NCBI RefSeq assembly: GCF_030159795.1
Contig: NZ_BSND01000005.1
Coordinates: 62,001-126,000, forward strand
Reading direction: 5' to 3'
Origin: Methylophaga thalassica
GTDB lineage: Bacteria; Pseudomonadota; Gammaproteobacteria; Nitrosococcales; Methylophagaceae
DNA: 64,000 nt
Shown piece after piece: positions 23,933-32,876 of this stretch (positions are counted from its first letter, which is position 1; the number at the start of each line of letters is the position of its first letter). The notes under the pieces were generated by a model, which was given only the letters and a program-made list of their open reading frames with translations, was not told the DNA's origin and did not search any database. Both the position numbers and the translations under genes were made by a program.

Positions 23933-24943
23933 CTAACCAGATAAGTGAATTTTTTTCCCTTCCCTCACCGAAGCAAGCGCGGCACAAATCGCAGCACAAT
24001 TATTTCTGGCATCAGCTAATGTCAGTTTGGGGGCTTTCCCCTCTAAGATGCAATCAGAGAAATACTCTATTTCCAGATTAAAGTGATTGGCTTTTGGAAT
24101 TGATACGGTTTGTTCTTCATTCTCATTCCACCAGCTTATGGTTGCTTCTTCCGTTTCAGGTTGCCAAACCGTGTGGCATTTAATGCCACCTTTGGTACCA
24201 ATAATCTCATATTCGCTACGTCTGGCATGTTCAAAGCTCATTTCAAAGTGAGCAAACTTACCATCCGCAAAATCAAACACGCCACTTAAGCTGACATCAG
24301 CACCACTGTCATTAAGCTTAGCCATTGCCATAGCAGCGACAGGCTCATTATCAAACCACAATCTTGCCGTATGAATGGCGTAAGGACCAATATCCCACAT
24401 AGCGCCGCCACCATCATTGATGTCACGGTCAATACGATACATTCGCGCCGGTTTCATAGGGAATGCAAACGCCGTTTTTACCGTACGCACGTCACCGACC
24501 TTGCCGTCATTAATTAACTGTCTTACATGCTCATGCTGAGGATGGAAGATATACATAAAGCCTTCCATGACTGTTACATTATTTGCTTTTGCAGCGGCTT
24601 CAATGGCGTCAATATCGGCTACTGTCAGCGCCATAGGTTTTTCGATCAGTACATGTTTACCATGATTGATGGCTTTGAGTGCCCACTCGGCATGTTCTTC
24701 ATTCGACATCGGTAGATAGATGGCATCAATATTTGGATGAGAAAGTAATGCTTCCGGATCATCCAGCGTTTCTACCGCCGTTTGTTGTGGTGCCAGTTTT
24801 TGCAAAACTTCTGCCGCCGCCCCAGGACGACGACTGGCAATAGCTATCAGCTCCGCATTAGCTGCTTCAACAATAGCGGGCAGTAGTTTTTCGTTAACAC
24901 GAGCAGCACCTAAAATTCCCCAGCGTAATTGTTTTTCAGCCAT
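23933..24943 (-). CDS. Gfo/Idh/MocA family NAD(P)-dependent oxidoreductase
   Basis: 336 aa. The Rossmann start is RWGILGAARVNEKLLPA. IASRRPGAA and the family hallmark EKPMAL (catalytic Lys-Pro) follow, then DIGPYAIHTARLWF in the C-terminal domain. Members oxidise or reduce sugars, inositols or dihydrodiols; the substrate cannot be assigned. The closest general match in style is a dehydrogenase of the D-xylose/dihydrodiol type. It is a single gene, convergent with the VPLPA-CTERM gene and divergent from a peroxiredoxin. Confidence 0.88.
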   Translation of the reverse strand: MAEKQLRWGILGAARVNEKLLPAIVEAANAELIAIASRRPGAAAEVLQKLAPQQTAVETLDDPEALLSHPNIDAIYLPMSNEEHAEWALKAINHGKHVLIEKPMALTVADIDAIEAAAKANNVTVMEGFMYIFHPQHEHVRQLINDGKVGDVRTVKTAFAFPMKPARMYRIDRDINDGGGAMWDIGPYAIHTARLWFDNEPVAAMAMAKLNDSGADVSLSGVFDFADGKFAHFEMSFEHARRSEYEIIGTKGGIKCHTVWQPETEEATISWWNENEEQTVSIPKANHFNLEIEYFSDCILEGKAPKLTLADARNNCAAICAALASVREGKKIHLSG

Positions 24944-25104
24944 GTGTTTATATCCCTTTAATTCAATTTAGTGTTTACCATGATATCGACTCAACAGCAC
25001 AATTCCAAACTCATAAAACCGCATGTTTCATAGTGTTTTTATCTGTTAGCGATTGCCTTATGCTAGACACCCTGTAAATAAAAATAACGGATTAAGGAGC
25101 AATT

Positions 25105-25620
25105 ATGACAATCGAAGTTGGACAGAAAATTCCCGCAGCGACACTTTCTGAGTGTGTTGATTTTTCAGCGAGCAGTGGCTGCCCTGTCAACCCTCAACCA
25201 CAGAATGTTCAATCATTGACTGAAGGAAAAACCATTGTTCTTTTCGGTGTTCCGGGTGCATTCACCCCGCTCTGCTCTGAAGAACACTTACCTGGCTTTA
25301 TCCGATTAGCAGATGAGATCAAAGCGGCTGGCGCCGATGAAATCTGGTGCATGGCTGTTAACGATGCTTTTGTCATGGGCGCCTGGGGCCGACAAGTAAA
25401 TAATGAAGGCAAGGTCAGAATGATGGCTGATGGTAGTGCCGAGCTGACCAAAGCCATGGGCTTAGATAGAGACTTAACTGCCGGAGGAATGGGTGTACGT
25501 TGTTATCGCTTTGCCTGCATCCTGAAAGATGGTGTGGTGACTTATATCGGCGTTGAAGGCTCAGGCGAGTTTGGTAAATCTAAAGCAGAAACCATTTTGG
25601 ATGAACTAAAAAAATCCTAA
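25105..25620 (+). CDS. Peroxiredoxin (Prx5/glutaredoxin-linked type)
   Basis: 171 aa, cytoplasmic. The peroxidatic motif PGAFTPLCSEEHLPGF has Cys57, with Thr54 and the later Arg in the active site. The family reduces hydrogen peroxide and alkyl hydroperoxides using glutathione/glutaredoxin or thioredoxin. Additional Cys17 and Cys26 in the N-terminal part might resolve the disulfide. AAGGAGC lies before the ATG. A terminator follows. Confidence 0.92.
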   Translation: MTIEVGQKIPAATLSECVDFSASSGCPVNPQPQNVQSLTEGKTIVLFGVPGAFTPLCSEEHLPGFIRLADEIKAAGADEIWCMAVNDAFVMGAWGRQVNNEGKVRMMADGSAELTKAMGLDRDLTAGGMGVRCYRFACILKDGVVTYIGVEGSGEFGKSKAETILDELKKS

Positions 25621-25644
25621 GCAACATCACAAATGTTTGAGTTG

Positions 25645-25661
25645 GGGGAGTTTCACTCCCC
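25645..25661. terminator. Terminator between peroxiredoxin and rpiA
   Basis: GGGGAG and CTCCCC pair around a 5-nt loop, followed by TTT on the + strand. The genes converge here. Confidence 0.65.
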
Positions 25662-25685
25662 TTTCTCATTCACTGATGGCTAACG

Positions 25686-26366
25686 TTATCGCCAGTGTTC
25701 TTCCACCTCAGATTCACCGCCAATAAAAATGGCTGATGCGGTGTCACTGAAAATCCCATGCTCGACTATGCCGGGAATGGTATCCAGAATCATGGTTAGC
25801 TCTAAGCTATCCATTTGTTTAAATTGCATATCAAGCACCAGACTACCACTTGCTGTAACAGCAACATTATCCCCCGAGGCATTTAGTCGAAGCTGGCCTT
25901 GACCACCTTGTTGTTTAAGCTGGGTCAAAACCAAACGCCATGCCTGAGGCATGACTTCCACCGGAATCGGAAAGTTTTGTCCGATATGCTCGACCAGTTT
26001 TGACTCATCAACTAAAACAAAAAATTGATCCGCTGCTGAAGCTAACAATTTTTCATTGACTAGATCCTGACCGCGACCTTTCAATAAAGTAAGATCCGGT
26101 GTGACCTCATCGGCACCATCCACATACATATCCAGCGCATCAAGTTCTGCAATAGACAGCACGGGCAATCCCGCTTCACGCGCTTTAATCTCACTAATCG
26201 CAGAACTACTCACGGTATGAATAGTTAGTTTTTCAGTCTTACAGCGTTTTGCCAGTGCTTCAATAAAGAAATTGGCGGTAGAACCAGTGCCCAATCCCAC
26301 TATCATATTCTGCTCAACTAAATTGGCTGCATGCAGTGCTACTCGTTGTTTTGGATTCATAGCCAT
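25686..26366 (-). CDS. rpiA: Ribose-5-phosphate isomerase A
   Basis: 226 aa from ATG 26366, which has AAGGAG at 7 nt; an upstream in-frame TTG at 26372 is too close to that site. Typical motifs are VGLGTGSTANFFI, YVDGADEV (catalytic Asp), LLKGRGQDLVNEKLLA and FVLVDESKLV. The enzyme interconverts ribose-5-phosphate and ribulose-5-phosphate in the pentose phosphate pathway, and also serves formaldehyde-fixing ribulose monophosphate metabolism in methylotrophs. Confidence 0.97.
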   Translation of the reverse strand: MAMNPKQRVALHAANLVEQNMIVGLGTGSTANFFIEALAKRCKTEKLTIHTVSSSAISEIKAREAGLPVLSIAELDALDMYVDGADEVTPDLTLLKGRGQDLVNEKLLASAADQFFVLVDESKLVEHIGQNFPIPVEVMPQAWRLVLTQLKQQGGQGQLRLNASGDNVAVTASGSLVLDMQFKQMDSLELTMILDTIPGIVEHGIFSDTASAIFIGGESEVEEHWR

Positions 26367-26592
26367 AGACAAACTCCTTATGCCATCCGTAAATACTGTT
26401 CAGCTTACATAGCAATGACAGATAAAAAAACGGACAATCCATATGGTTGATGGTTCTTTCATCGTTTTCTGCATGCAGTAGTCACAATTTAATAACGCGT
26501 GCTCAACCATGTAAAACTTGATGCCTCAGTGCTTAGCTCATATCCTTAGCTATAGCAGCTAACTCTTTTTTCAAATCTGGTAAGGAAAAATA

Positions 26593-27474
26593 ATGGCACA
26601 GCTCGACTCCATTGTTGAACATATTGAATCGACCACCAATCAGAGTCTTCAGCCATATCAACTGAACAGTATCGGTGGTGGTTGTATTAATAGCGCCTTT
26701 CAACTAAAAACAGAACAGCAAGCTTATTTTATAAAGGTGAATCAGCCTTCTTTATCGCTAATGTTTGAAGCCGAAGCACTTGGCTTGCAAGAGATGTCAG
26801 CGACTAAAAGCATTCGGGTTCCAGAGGTCATCTGCCAAGGAACAAATCATCAACACAGTTATTTGGTCTTGGAATACATTCCACTCAGAAGTTTACGCGG
26901 CGATGGCAATATCACACTGGGTGAACAGCTGGCCCACATGCACAAAGTAAAACAGCCCTTTTTTGGCTGGCAAATGGATAATACGATTGGCAGCACACCA
27001 CAAATCAATGATCAAAATCACCATTGGTTAGAGTTCTGGCGCGAACATCGTTTAGGGCAACAGCTGAAGTTTGCAGCTCAAAATGGTTACACAGGTCGTC
27101 TACAATCTCGTGGTGAAAAACTCCTTGATAACATGGACAAACTGCTTGAGAACCATCACCCGCAACCATCACTGTTGCATGGTGATTTATGGGGTGGAAA
27201 TGCGGCAGCTGATGATCTTGGACAACCCGTTATTTTCGACCCGGCCTGCTATTATGGCGACCGTGAAACTGACTTGGCGATGACAGAATTATTTGGTGGC
27301 TTTGGCCGAGATTTTTTTGCTGCATACAATGCTATCTATCCTGTCGACTCAGGCTATGCAACACGTAAAACCTTGTATAACCTCTACCATATTCTGAATC
27401 ATCTCAATTTATTTGGCGGTGGTTATATGGGTCAGGCTGAGTCAATGATAGACCAGCTTCTTTCTGAAATTTAA
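26593..27474 (+). CDS. Fructosamine kinase family protein
   Basis: 293 aa with an aminoglycoside-phosphotransferase-like kinase fold. GGGCINSAFQL, the ATP-Lys region YFIKVN, the catalytic loop LHGDLWGGNA and the metal-site IFDPACYYGDRETDLAM are all intact. It phosphorylates ketosamines such as fructosamine or ribulosamine on proteins, leading to deglycation. It is followed by a low-molecular-weight phosphatase gene, a common pairing, since ribulosamine-5-phosphate repair uses both activities. Confidence 0.92.
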   Translation: MAQLDSIVEHIESTTNQSLQPYQLNSIGGGCINSAFQLKTEQQAYFIKVNQPSLSLMFEAEALGLQEMSATKSIRVPEVICQGTNHQHSYLVLEYIPLRSLRGDGNITLGEQLAHMHKVKQPFFGWQMDNTIGSTPQINDQNHHWLEFWREHRLGQQLKFAAQNGYTGRLQSRGEKLLDNMDKLLENHHPQPSLLHGDLWGGNAAADDLGQPVIFDPACYYGDRETDLAMTELFGGFGRDFFAAYNAIYPVDSGYATRKTLYNLYHILNHLNLFGGGYMGQAESMIDQLLSEI

Positions 27475-27544
27475 ATCGATAATTGATTGATTTCATTAAT
27501 CCTAAATCTGAATTTTTTCACTAGTTAAGCAAAAGAAATAAACA

Positions 27545-28015
27545 ATGAATCAAATAAAAGTACTTTTTGTCTGCATGGGTAATATTTGTCGTTCACCAAC
27601 CGCTGAAGGGGTATTCACAAAATTAACGGAAGATTTGGGCACGCGCGATCGTTTTCTGATTGACTCGGCGGGTACCCATGCTTATCACGTCGGTGAAGAA
27701 CCTGACAGCCGGGCTCAACAAACAGCAAAACAACGTGGAATCGATCTGTCATACATCCGTGCCCGAAAATTTAATCAGGCAGATTTTGAAGAGTTTGATT
27801 ACATCTTAGCTATGGATAGTAGTAATTATCAGATTTTGATAAATGCCTGTCCTGATGCTTACAAACACAAAGTCAAAATGTTTTTAGACTATGCGCCGCA
27901 ACGTGAAGAATCTGATGTGCCCGATCCATACTACGGTGGTCAAAATGGCTTTAATCATGTTTTTGATCTGGTGGCAGATGCCTCTAAAGGATTTCACGAT
28001 AGCGTCGTTAACTAA
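27545..28015 (+). CDS. Low-molecular-weight protein-tyrosine-phosphatase family protein
   Basis: 156 aa. The P-loop CMGNICR (Cys10-x5-Arg16-Ser) is complete, with the general-acid Asp in VPDPYYGG. It hydrolyses phosphotyrosine or small phosphomonoesters. Its location 70 bp after the fructosamine kinase makes a role in protein deglycation possible, besides exopolysaccharide kinase control. Both readings are inference. Confidence 0.92.
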   Translation: MNQIKVLFVCMGNICRSPTAEGVFTKLTEDLGTRDRFLIDSAGTHAYHVGEEPDSRAQQTAKQRGIDLSYIRARKFNQADFEEFDYILAMDSSNYQILINACPDAYKHKVKMFLDYAPQREESDVPDPYYGGQNGFNHVFDLVADASKGFHDSVVN

Positions 28016-28083
28016 TAAACATTTGTTCACGTTGTTTTCGGGCGTATTATTGCCGAGTCTCGTCATTCATAAGGATTTTAGTC

Positions 28084-29541
28084 GTGAAATCATTTCTTCA
28101 AGGACGCTCATGGCTCCTGCTTAGTTTTGCCACTTTTTTAATATTACCCCACTCTGCTTTTGCTGCAGAAAATGCCAAGCTGCTGGATCTGACCTCTCAT
28201 TGGGTGGGTTATGTGTCTATCTTCTTATTTGTAGTTGCGTATGCTTTGGTCATCGTTGAAGAAGAAATTCATATGCGAAAATCCAAGCCTGTGATGGTGG
28301 CAGCGGGTGTCATATGGGGATTGATTGCACTTATTTACGCTCAACAACCCGACTCAGAATATCACCACACAGCAGGCTTAATGATTCGTCATAACCTGGA
28401 AGAATATGGCGAGTTATTATTGTTCTTGTTGGCAGCGATGACCTATATCAACACCATGGGAGAACGCGGCGTATTTAACAGTCTCCGCGCTTGGTTAATC
28501 AATAAAGGTTTTTCTTTACGAAGTATCTTCTGGATCACCGGACTATTTGCCTTCTTTATATCGCCAGTTGCAGATAACCTGACCACCGCCTTATTAATGG
28601 CGACGGTTGTTATGGCGGTCGGTGGTACCAATATCAAATTTGTGTCTGTCGCCTGTATCAATATTGTTGTTGCAGCCAATGCAGGCGGTGCTTTTAGTCC
28701 GTTTGGCGATATCACTACTTTAATGGTCTGGCAAAAAGGTGTGGTCGAATTTCAGGAGTTCTTTAAATTATTTATTCCCTCTGTAGTGAATTGGTTTATA
28801 CCAGCATTTTTAATGTCTTTGGCGATAAAAAACGGACAACCCCAAGCTAATTCAGATGCGGCAGAACTCAAGGAAGGTGCTTTTGTTGTTATTGGCTTGT
28901 TTTTAGTCACCATCACAATGGCCGTCTGTGCACATAATTTCCTTCATTTACCGCCAGTTATTGGCATGATGACAGGCCTAGGTTTATTGAAACTCTATGG
29001 TTACACTCTAAAAATGCGTGACAGACGCACTTTTATCAATACGACATCAGATGCAGAAGGCTCAGCAGGTGTCAAAGTGGAAGGTTTAGATCGACGCAAA
29101 CCATTTAATATTTTCCAACAGGTTGAACGAGCAGAATGGGACACGTTGATGTTTTTTTACGGCATCATTCTATGTGTCGGTGGCTTAGGAACAATTGGTT
29201 ACCTAAACCTTGGTTCACAGCTGATGTATGGGGATTTAGGTCCAACTACCGCGAATATTTTAGTCGGTATTGTCTCAGCGATTGTTGATAACATTCCGGT
29301 GATGTTCGCCGTACTGTCAATGAATCCTGATATGAGTCAGGGACAATGGCTGTTAGTAACACTGACGGCTGGCGTCGGTGGCTCTCTGTTATCGATTGGC
29401 TCTGCAGCAGGTGTCGCTGTGATGGGTCAAGCCAGAGGTATTTACACATTCTTCTCCCATATCAAGTGGATATGGGCTATTGCTCTGGGTTATGCCGCTA
29501 GTATTTATGTTCATCTCTGGCTGAATAGTGCAATGTTCTGA
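28084..29541 (+). CDS. nhaD: NhaD-type Na+/H+ antiporter
   Basis: 485 aa with a signal-like N-terminus (ends SAFAAEN) and about 11-12 membrane helices. Family features are EEEIHMRKSKPVMVAAG, RHNLEEYGELLLFLLAAMTYI, SPVADNLTTALLMATV and AFSPFGDITTLMVW. It belongs to the ArsB/NhaD ion-transporter superfamily and exports Na+ in exchange for H+. It is typical of marine and haloalkaliphilic bacteria and fits the Mrp and Rnf systems in the window. The start is GTG with AAGGA at 8 nt. Confidence 0.93.
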   Translation: MKSFLQGRSWLLLSFATFLILPHSAFAAENAKLLDLTSHWVGYVSIFLFVVAYALVIVEEEIHMRKSKPVMVAAGVIWGLIALIYAQQPDSEYHHTAGLMIRHNLEEYGELLLFLLAAMTYINTMGERGVFNSLRAWLINKGFSLRSIFWITGLFAFFISPVADNLTTALLMATVVMAVGGTNIKFVSVACINIVVAANAGGAFSPFGDITTLMVWQKGVVEFQEFFKLFIPSVVNWFIPAFLMSLAIKNGQPQANSDAAELKEGAFVVIGLFLVTITMAVCAHNFLHLPPVIGMMTGLGLLKLYGYTLKMRDRRTFINTTSDAEGSAGVKVEGLDRRKPFNIFQQVERAEWDTLMFFYGIILCVGGLGTIGYLNLGSQLMYGDLGPTTANILVGIVSAIVDNIPVMFAVLSMNPDMSQGQWLLVTLTAGVGGSLLSIGSAAGVAVMGQARGIYTFFSHIKWIWAIALGYAASIYVHLWLNSAMF

Positions 29542-29565
29542 TCGAAATTACAGATCAGTAAAATA

Positions 29566-29596
29566 AAAAGGCGGTGATTGAAAACCGCCTTTTTTG
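29566..29596. terminator. Bidirectional terminator after nhaD
   Basis: AAGGCGGT pairs with ACCGCCTT, with A-run and T-run on the two sides. The convergent MaoC-like gene ends directly in it. Confidence 0.88.
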
Positions 29597-30289
29597 TTAT
29601 TCATATAAGCGTAATAACATTTCTGCTATACAGGCTGGTCGCTTACTATTTTCCACTTCAATTGTGACTTCACGCACTAATTCCAAACCACGCCTAAGCG
29701 GTGTTACAGCAATAATACGAGTTCGAGCCCGTATGCGCTTGCCAGCTCTGACTGGTGAAGGGAAAACTACTTTATTCATCCCATAATTGACCAGCATTCT
29801 GGCTTCAGGGTAGTCATTTTTTTCAGGGTTAACGGTATCGGTCAATTTCGGAATCAAGGATAGTGTCAAAAAGCCATGGGCAATAGTTGATTTAAACGGT
29901 GATTCATTTTTCGCTTTTTGTGGATCGGTGTGAATCCATTGATGATCGCCGGTGGCCTGTGCAAACTGGTCGATACAAGGTTGATCAACCAGAAACCACT
30001 CTCCGATGTAATTTTCAATACCCAGATTCGACTCAATGCGTCTGTGTAAATCGGTAAACTTCTCACTTAACTTAGGAGCCGTTTCGATATCATTGATAAC
30101 AGGCTCTTCACTATCATGAAAGAAATGGAAGTATTGTGTCCATGGCAGGGAGAAGTTTCGGATATCGGAGACTTTTTTATTAATGGTTTCCGGCCAGCTT
30201 TTTAGTGTTGTTTCTACTCGATTCTTTATTTCTGAATTGATTGACTCAAGCTTTTCTTGGCCCTGCTTAAATGACTCTACCAGCCGCAT
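29597..30289 (-). CDS. MaoC-like (R)-specific enoyl-CoA hydratase family protein with N-terminal extension
   Basis: 230 aa from ATG 30289 (AAAGGA at 7 nt); an open frame extends 36 codons further upstream but lacks a ribosome site. The C-terminal hot-dog domain carries the MaoC motif DQFAQATGDHQWIH (catalytic Asp/His), then STIAHGFLTLSL. This family hydrates trans-2-enoyl-CoA to (R)-3-hydroxyacyl-CoA for fatty-acid or polyhydroxyalkanoate metabolism. The N-terminal ~85 residues are helical and charged (VESFKQGQEKLESINSEI), resembling a phasin-like or anchoring segment. No polyhydroxyalkanoate gene is nearby, so the pathway is open. Confidence 0.85.
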   Translation of the reverse strand: MRLVESFKQGQEKLESINSEIKNRVETTLKSWPETINKKVSDIRNFSLPWTQYFHFFHDSEEPVINDIETAPKLSEKFTDLHRRIESNLGIENYIGEWFLVDQPCIDQFAQATGDHQWIHTDPQKAKNESPFKSTIAHGFLTLSLIPKLTDTVNPEKNDYPEARMLVNYGMNKVVFPSPVRAGKRIRARTRIIAVTPLRRGLELVREVTIEVENSKRPACIAEMLLRLYE

Positions 30290-30487
30290 AGTTGATCCTT
30301 TCTTCCAAATCTTAACGCCGTGTTTTTGACTTATTCCGTAGTCATAAGTTTTATCAGCATATAGTGTGCCAGACGGGCTGAATATACCACTTTGCAAAAT
30401 CTCAGCACGATTATGACGTTGTGAGATAGCGCAAAAACCCTTCAGCGGTTACAATTCTCTGTTTAAATCATCGACGTAATACACACT

Positions 30488-31546
30488 ATGCTCTATAGCA
30501 CAGACGATCTGCGAATCACTGGCATTCAGGAAGTGATCCCACCGGCACAGCTTCATGAGGAGCTGCCAATTACCGATCAAGCATCGGAAACGGTTTTTCA
30601 TGCTCGTAAAGCCACTCAGGATATTTTGCATAAACGTGATGATCGACTCACTATCATCGTCGGCCCATGCTCTATTCATGATCCTCTTGCTGCACGTGAG
30701 TATGCCACAAGACTACAACCTTTGATTGAAGAACTTAAAGATGACTTGCAAATCATCATGCGAGTTTACTTTGAAAAACCGCGCTCAGTCGTTGGCTGGA
30801 AAGGATTAATCAACGATCCTTATCTCGACGGTAGTTTTAAAATCAATGACGGTCTTCATATCGCCCGCAAGTTACTCTTGGATCTTGCTGAGATGGGTGT
30901 GCCCTCTGCCACTGAATATCTGGACTTAATCAGTCCACAGTATATTGCTGACCTAGTTTCATGGGGGGCAATAGGTGCCAGAACCACTGAAAGCCAGGCT
31001 CATCGAGAGCTAGCATCCGGTCTTTCCTGCCCAGTTGGCTTTAAAAATGCAACAGACGGTGGTGTGCAAATTGCTGTAGATGCCTGTTTATCAGCGTCAA
31101 AACCACATCATTTTATGTCACTTACCAAAGCAGGACGTTCTGCCATTTTCTCGACTACAGGCAATCCTGACTGCCATATTATTTTACGTGGTGGTCGTGA
31201 ACCTAACTTTGATAGCGACAGCATCAATGCAGCAGCAGATGTCATCACCCGTTCGGGTCAAGATGTCAGAATCATGATCGATTGTAGTCACGCCAATAGT
31301 GGCAAAAATCATATTCAACAAGAAACGGTATGCCGAGAAGTTGCTGCCCAAATCGCTAATGGTGAGAAACGTATTGTCGGACTCATGCTGGAAAGCAACC
31401 TAGTCGCTGGCCGACAAAATGCAGAATCTGGTAAAGAATTGGTCTATGGGCAGAGTATTACTGATGCGTGTATGGCTTGGGATAATACAGAAGACTTACT
31501 CAGAGAATTAGCAACAGCTGTCCAGCAACGTCGTGAAAAGTCATAA
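30488..31546 (+). CDS. aroG: 3-deoxy-7-phosphoheptulonate (DAHP) synthase, class I
   Basis: 352 aa, same length and block order as E. coli AroG. Visible motifs are VGPCSIHDP, RVYFEKPR, GWKGLINDP, GARTTESQ, SGLSCPVGFKN and IDCSHANSGK. The enzyme condenses phosphoenolpyruvate and erythrose-4-phosphate at the start of the shikimate pathway, with a metal bound by Cys/His/Glu/Asp. Whether it is feedback-regulated by Phe, Tyr or Trp is not clear from sequence, so the symbol follows overall similarity. No good ribosome binding site precedes the ATG, which may limit expression. Confidence 0.95.
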   Translation: MLYSTDDLRITGIQEVIPPAQLHEELPITDQASETVFHARKATQDILHKRDDRLTIIVGPCSIHDPLAAREYATRLQPLIEELKDDLQIIMRVYFEKPRSVVGWKGLINDPYLDGSFKINDGLHIARKLLLDLAEMGVPSATEYLDLISPQYIADLVSWGAIGARTTESQAHRELASGLSCPVGFKNATDGGVQIAVDACLSASKPHHFMSLTKAGRSAIFSTTGNPDCHIILRGGREPNFDSDSINAAADVITRSGQDVRIMIDCSHANSGKNHIQQETVCREVAAQIANGEKRIVGLMLESNLVAGRQNAESGKELVYGQSITDACMAWDNTEDLLRELATAVQQRREKS

Positions 31547-31729
31547 TTTTGAGCCAACGACATCGCTGTTTCTTGACCTGTTAAGTTGCTCACAGATAAA
31601 GCATTAATATCATAGCCATAACTTCGATATTCGTGCTTTTTAAGCTATAATTATCGATTACCATTTACAGCCGAACTAACAGCGTGCTGAAATGACAACT
31701 AATTCCTGAGAAAATCAGTAGGTTATTAA

Positions 31730-32311
31730 ATGGCAGATTATGCCCTCATACTCATAAGTACGATACTGGTCAATAATATTGTCCTCGTCAAATTCCTGGG
31801 ACTATGCCCTTTCATGGGTGTGTCGCGTAAGCTTGAAACAGCGATGGGAATGGCGCTCGCCACAACATTTGTGTTGACCCTGTCATCGATCAGTAGCTAT
31901 CTGATTAATGAATATCTACTTGCTCCATTCGGTATTGAATTCCTGCGTACCATCAGTTTTATTTTCGTTATTGCTGTGGTTGTTCAGTTCACTGAAATGG
32001 TCGTTCACAAAACTAGTCCTCTGCTTTATCAGGTATTAGGTATTTTCTTACCATTGATTACAACTAACTGTGCCGTACTCGGTGTTGCTTTGCTGAATGT
32101 TCAGGAAAAACATGGATTTATTGAATCAGCGCTGTATGGCTTTGGTGCAGCTTTAGGTTTTTCAATGGTGTTGATAATTTTCGCAGGTATGCGTGAACGT
32201 CTTGCTGCAGCCGATGTTCCTGTTCCTTTCCAAGGTGCTGCTATCGGGCTTATTACCGCAGGCCTGATGTCTATGGCCTTTATGGGTTTTACCGGACTGG
32301 TGAAAGGATAA
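31730..32311 (+). CDS. rnfA: Electron transport complex subunit RnfA
   Basis: 193 aa, six membrane helices. [20 protein letters not shown] carries the conserved Cys region that helps hold the membrane [2Fe-2S] cluster with RnfE, and [12 protein letters not shown] lies in the other half. First gene of rnfABCDGE-nth. Rnf couples electron flow between reduced ferredoxin and NAD+ to Na+ or H+ movement, or drives SoxR reduction. Confidence 0.98.
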   Translation: MADYALILISTILVNNIVLVKFLGLCPFMGVSRKLETAMGMALATTFVLTLSSISSYLINEYLLAPFGIEFLRTISFIFVIAVVVQFTEMVVHKTSPLLYQVLGIFLPLITTNCAVLGVALLNVQEKHGFIESALYGFGAALGFSMVLIIFAGMRERLAAADVPVPFQGAAIGLITAGLMSMAFMGFTGLVKG

Positions 32312-32315
32312 GCCC

Positions 32316-32876
32316 ATGTTGACTGCAGTAATTGCTTTAACGCTTCTGGCGTTGATTCTCGGTTTGCTATTAGGCTTTGCATCGGTCAAATTCAAAGTTG
32401 AAGGCGATCCAATTGTCGACCAGATCGATAAAATTCTTCCTCAAACTCAATGCGGTCAATGTAGTTTTGCTGGTTGCCGGCCTTATGCTGAAGCCATTGC
32501 TGCCGGTGAAGTGGATATTAACCGTTGCCCGCCTGGTGGCGAATCCACCATTCAAGCGCTTGCCGATCTATTGGATGTTGAACCAAAACCACTTGATGAA
32601 GAATGTGGCGTCGAAAAACCCAAAATGCTTGCGGTGATTGATGAACAACGTTGTATTGGCTGTACTTTATGTATTCAAGCCTGCCCTGTCGATGCGATTT
32701 TGGGTGCAGCAAAACATATGCACACGGTTATCGCCGATGAGTGTACGGGTTGTGAACTATGCTTAGAGCCTTGTCCGGTGGATTGTATTGACATGGTTGA
32801 AATGACACCTAATCCCAATACCTGGCGCTGGCCAGATCCTTCTCACGTCCAACTGGAGCGTGGAGAAAGAATATGA
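32316..32876 (+). CDS. rnfB: Electron transport complex subunit RnfB
   Basis: 186 aa. An N-terminal membrane helix is followed by a [4Fe-4S] domain ([16 protein letters not shown]) and two ferredoxin motifs ([16 protein letters not shown] and [16 protein letters not shown]). It carries electrons on the cytoplasmic side between ferredoxin and RnfC or the membrane clusters. It starts 4 nt after rnfA and overlaps rnfC by 4 nt. Confidence 0.98.
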   Translation: MLTAVIALTLLALILGLLLGFASVKFKVEGDPIVDQIDKILPQTQCGQCSFAGCRPYAEAIAAGEVDINRCPPGGESTIQALADLLDVEPKPLDEECGVEKPKMLAVIDEQRCIGCTLCIQACPVDAILGAAKHMHTVIADECTGCELCLEPCPVDCIDMVEMTPNPNTWRWPDPSHVQLERGERI

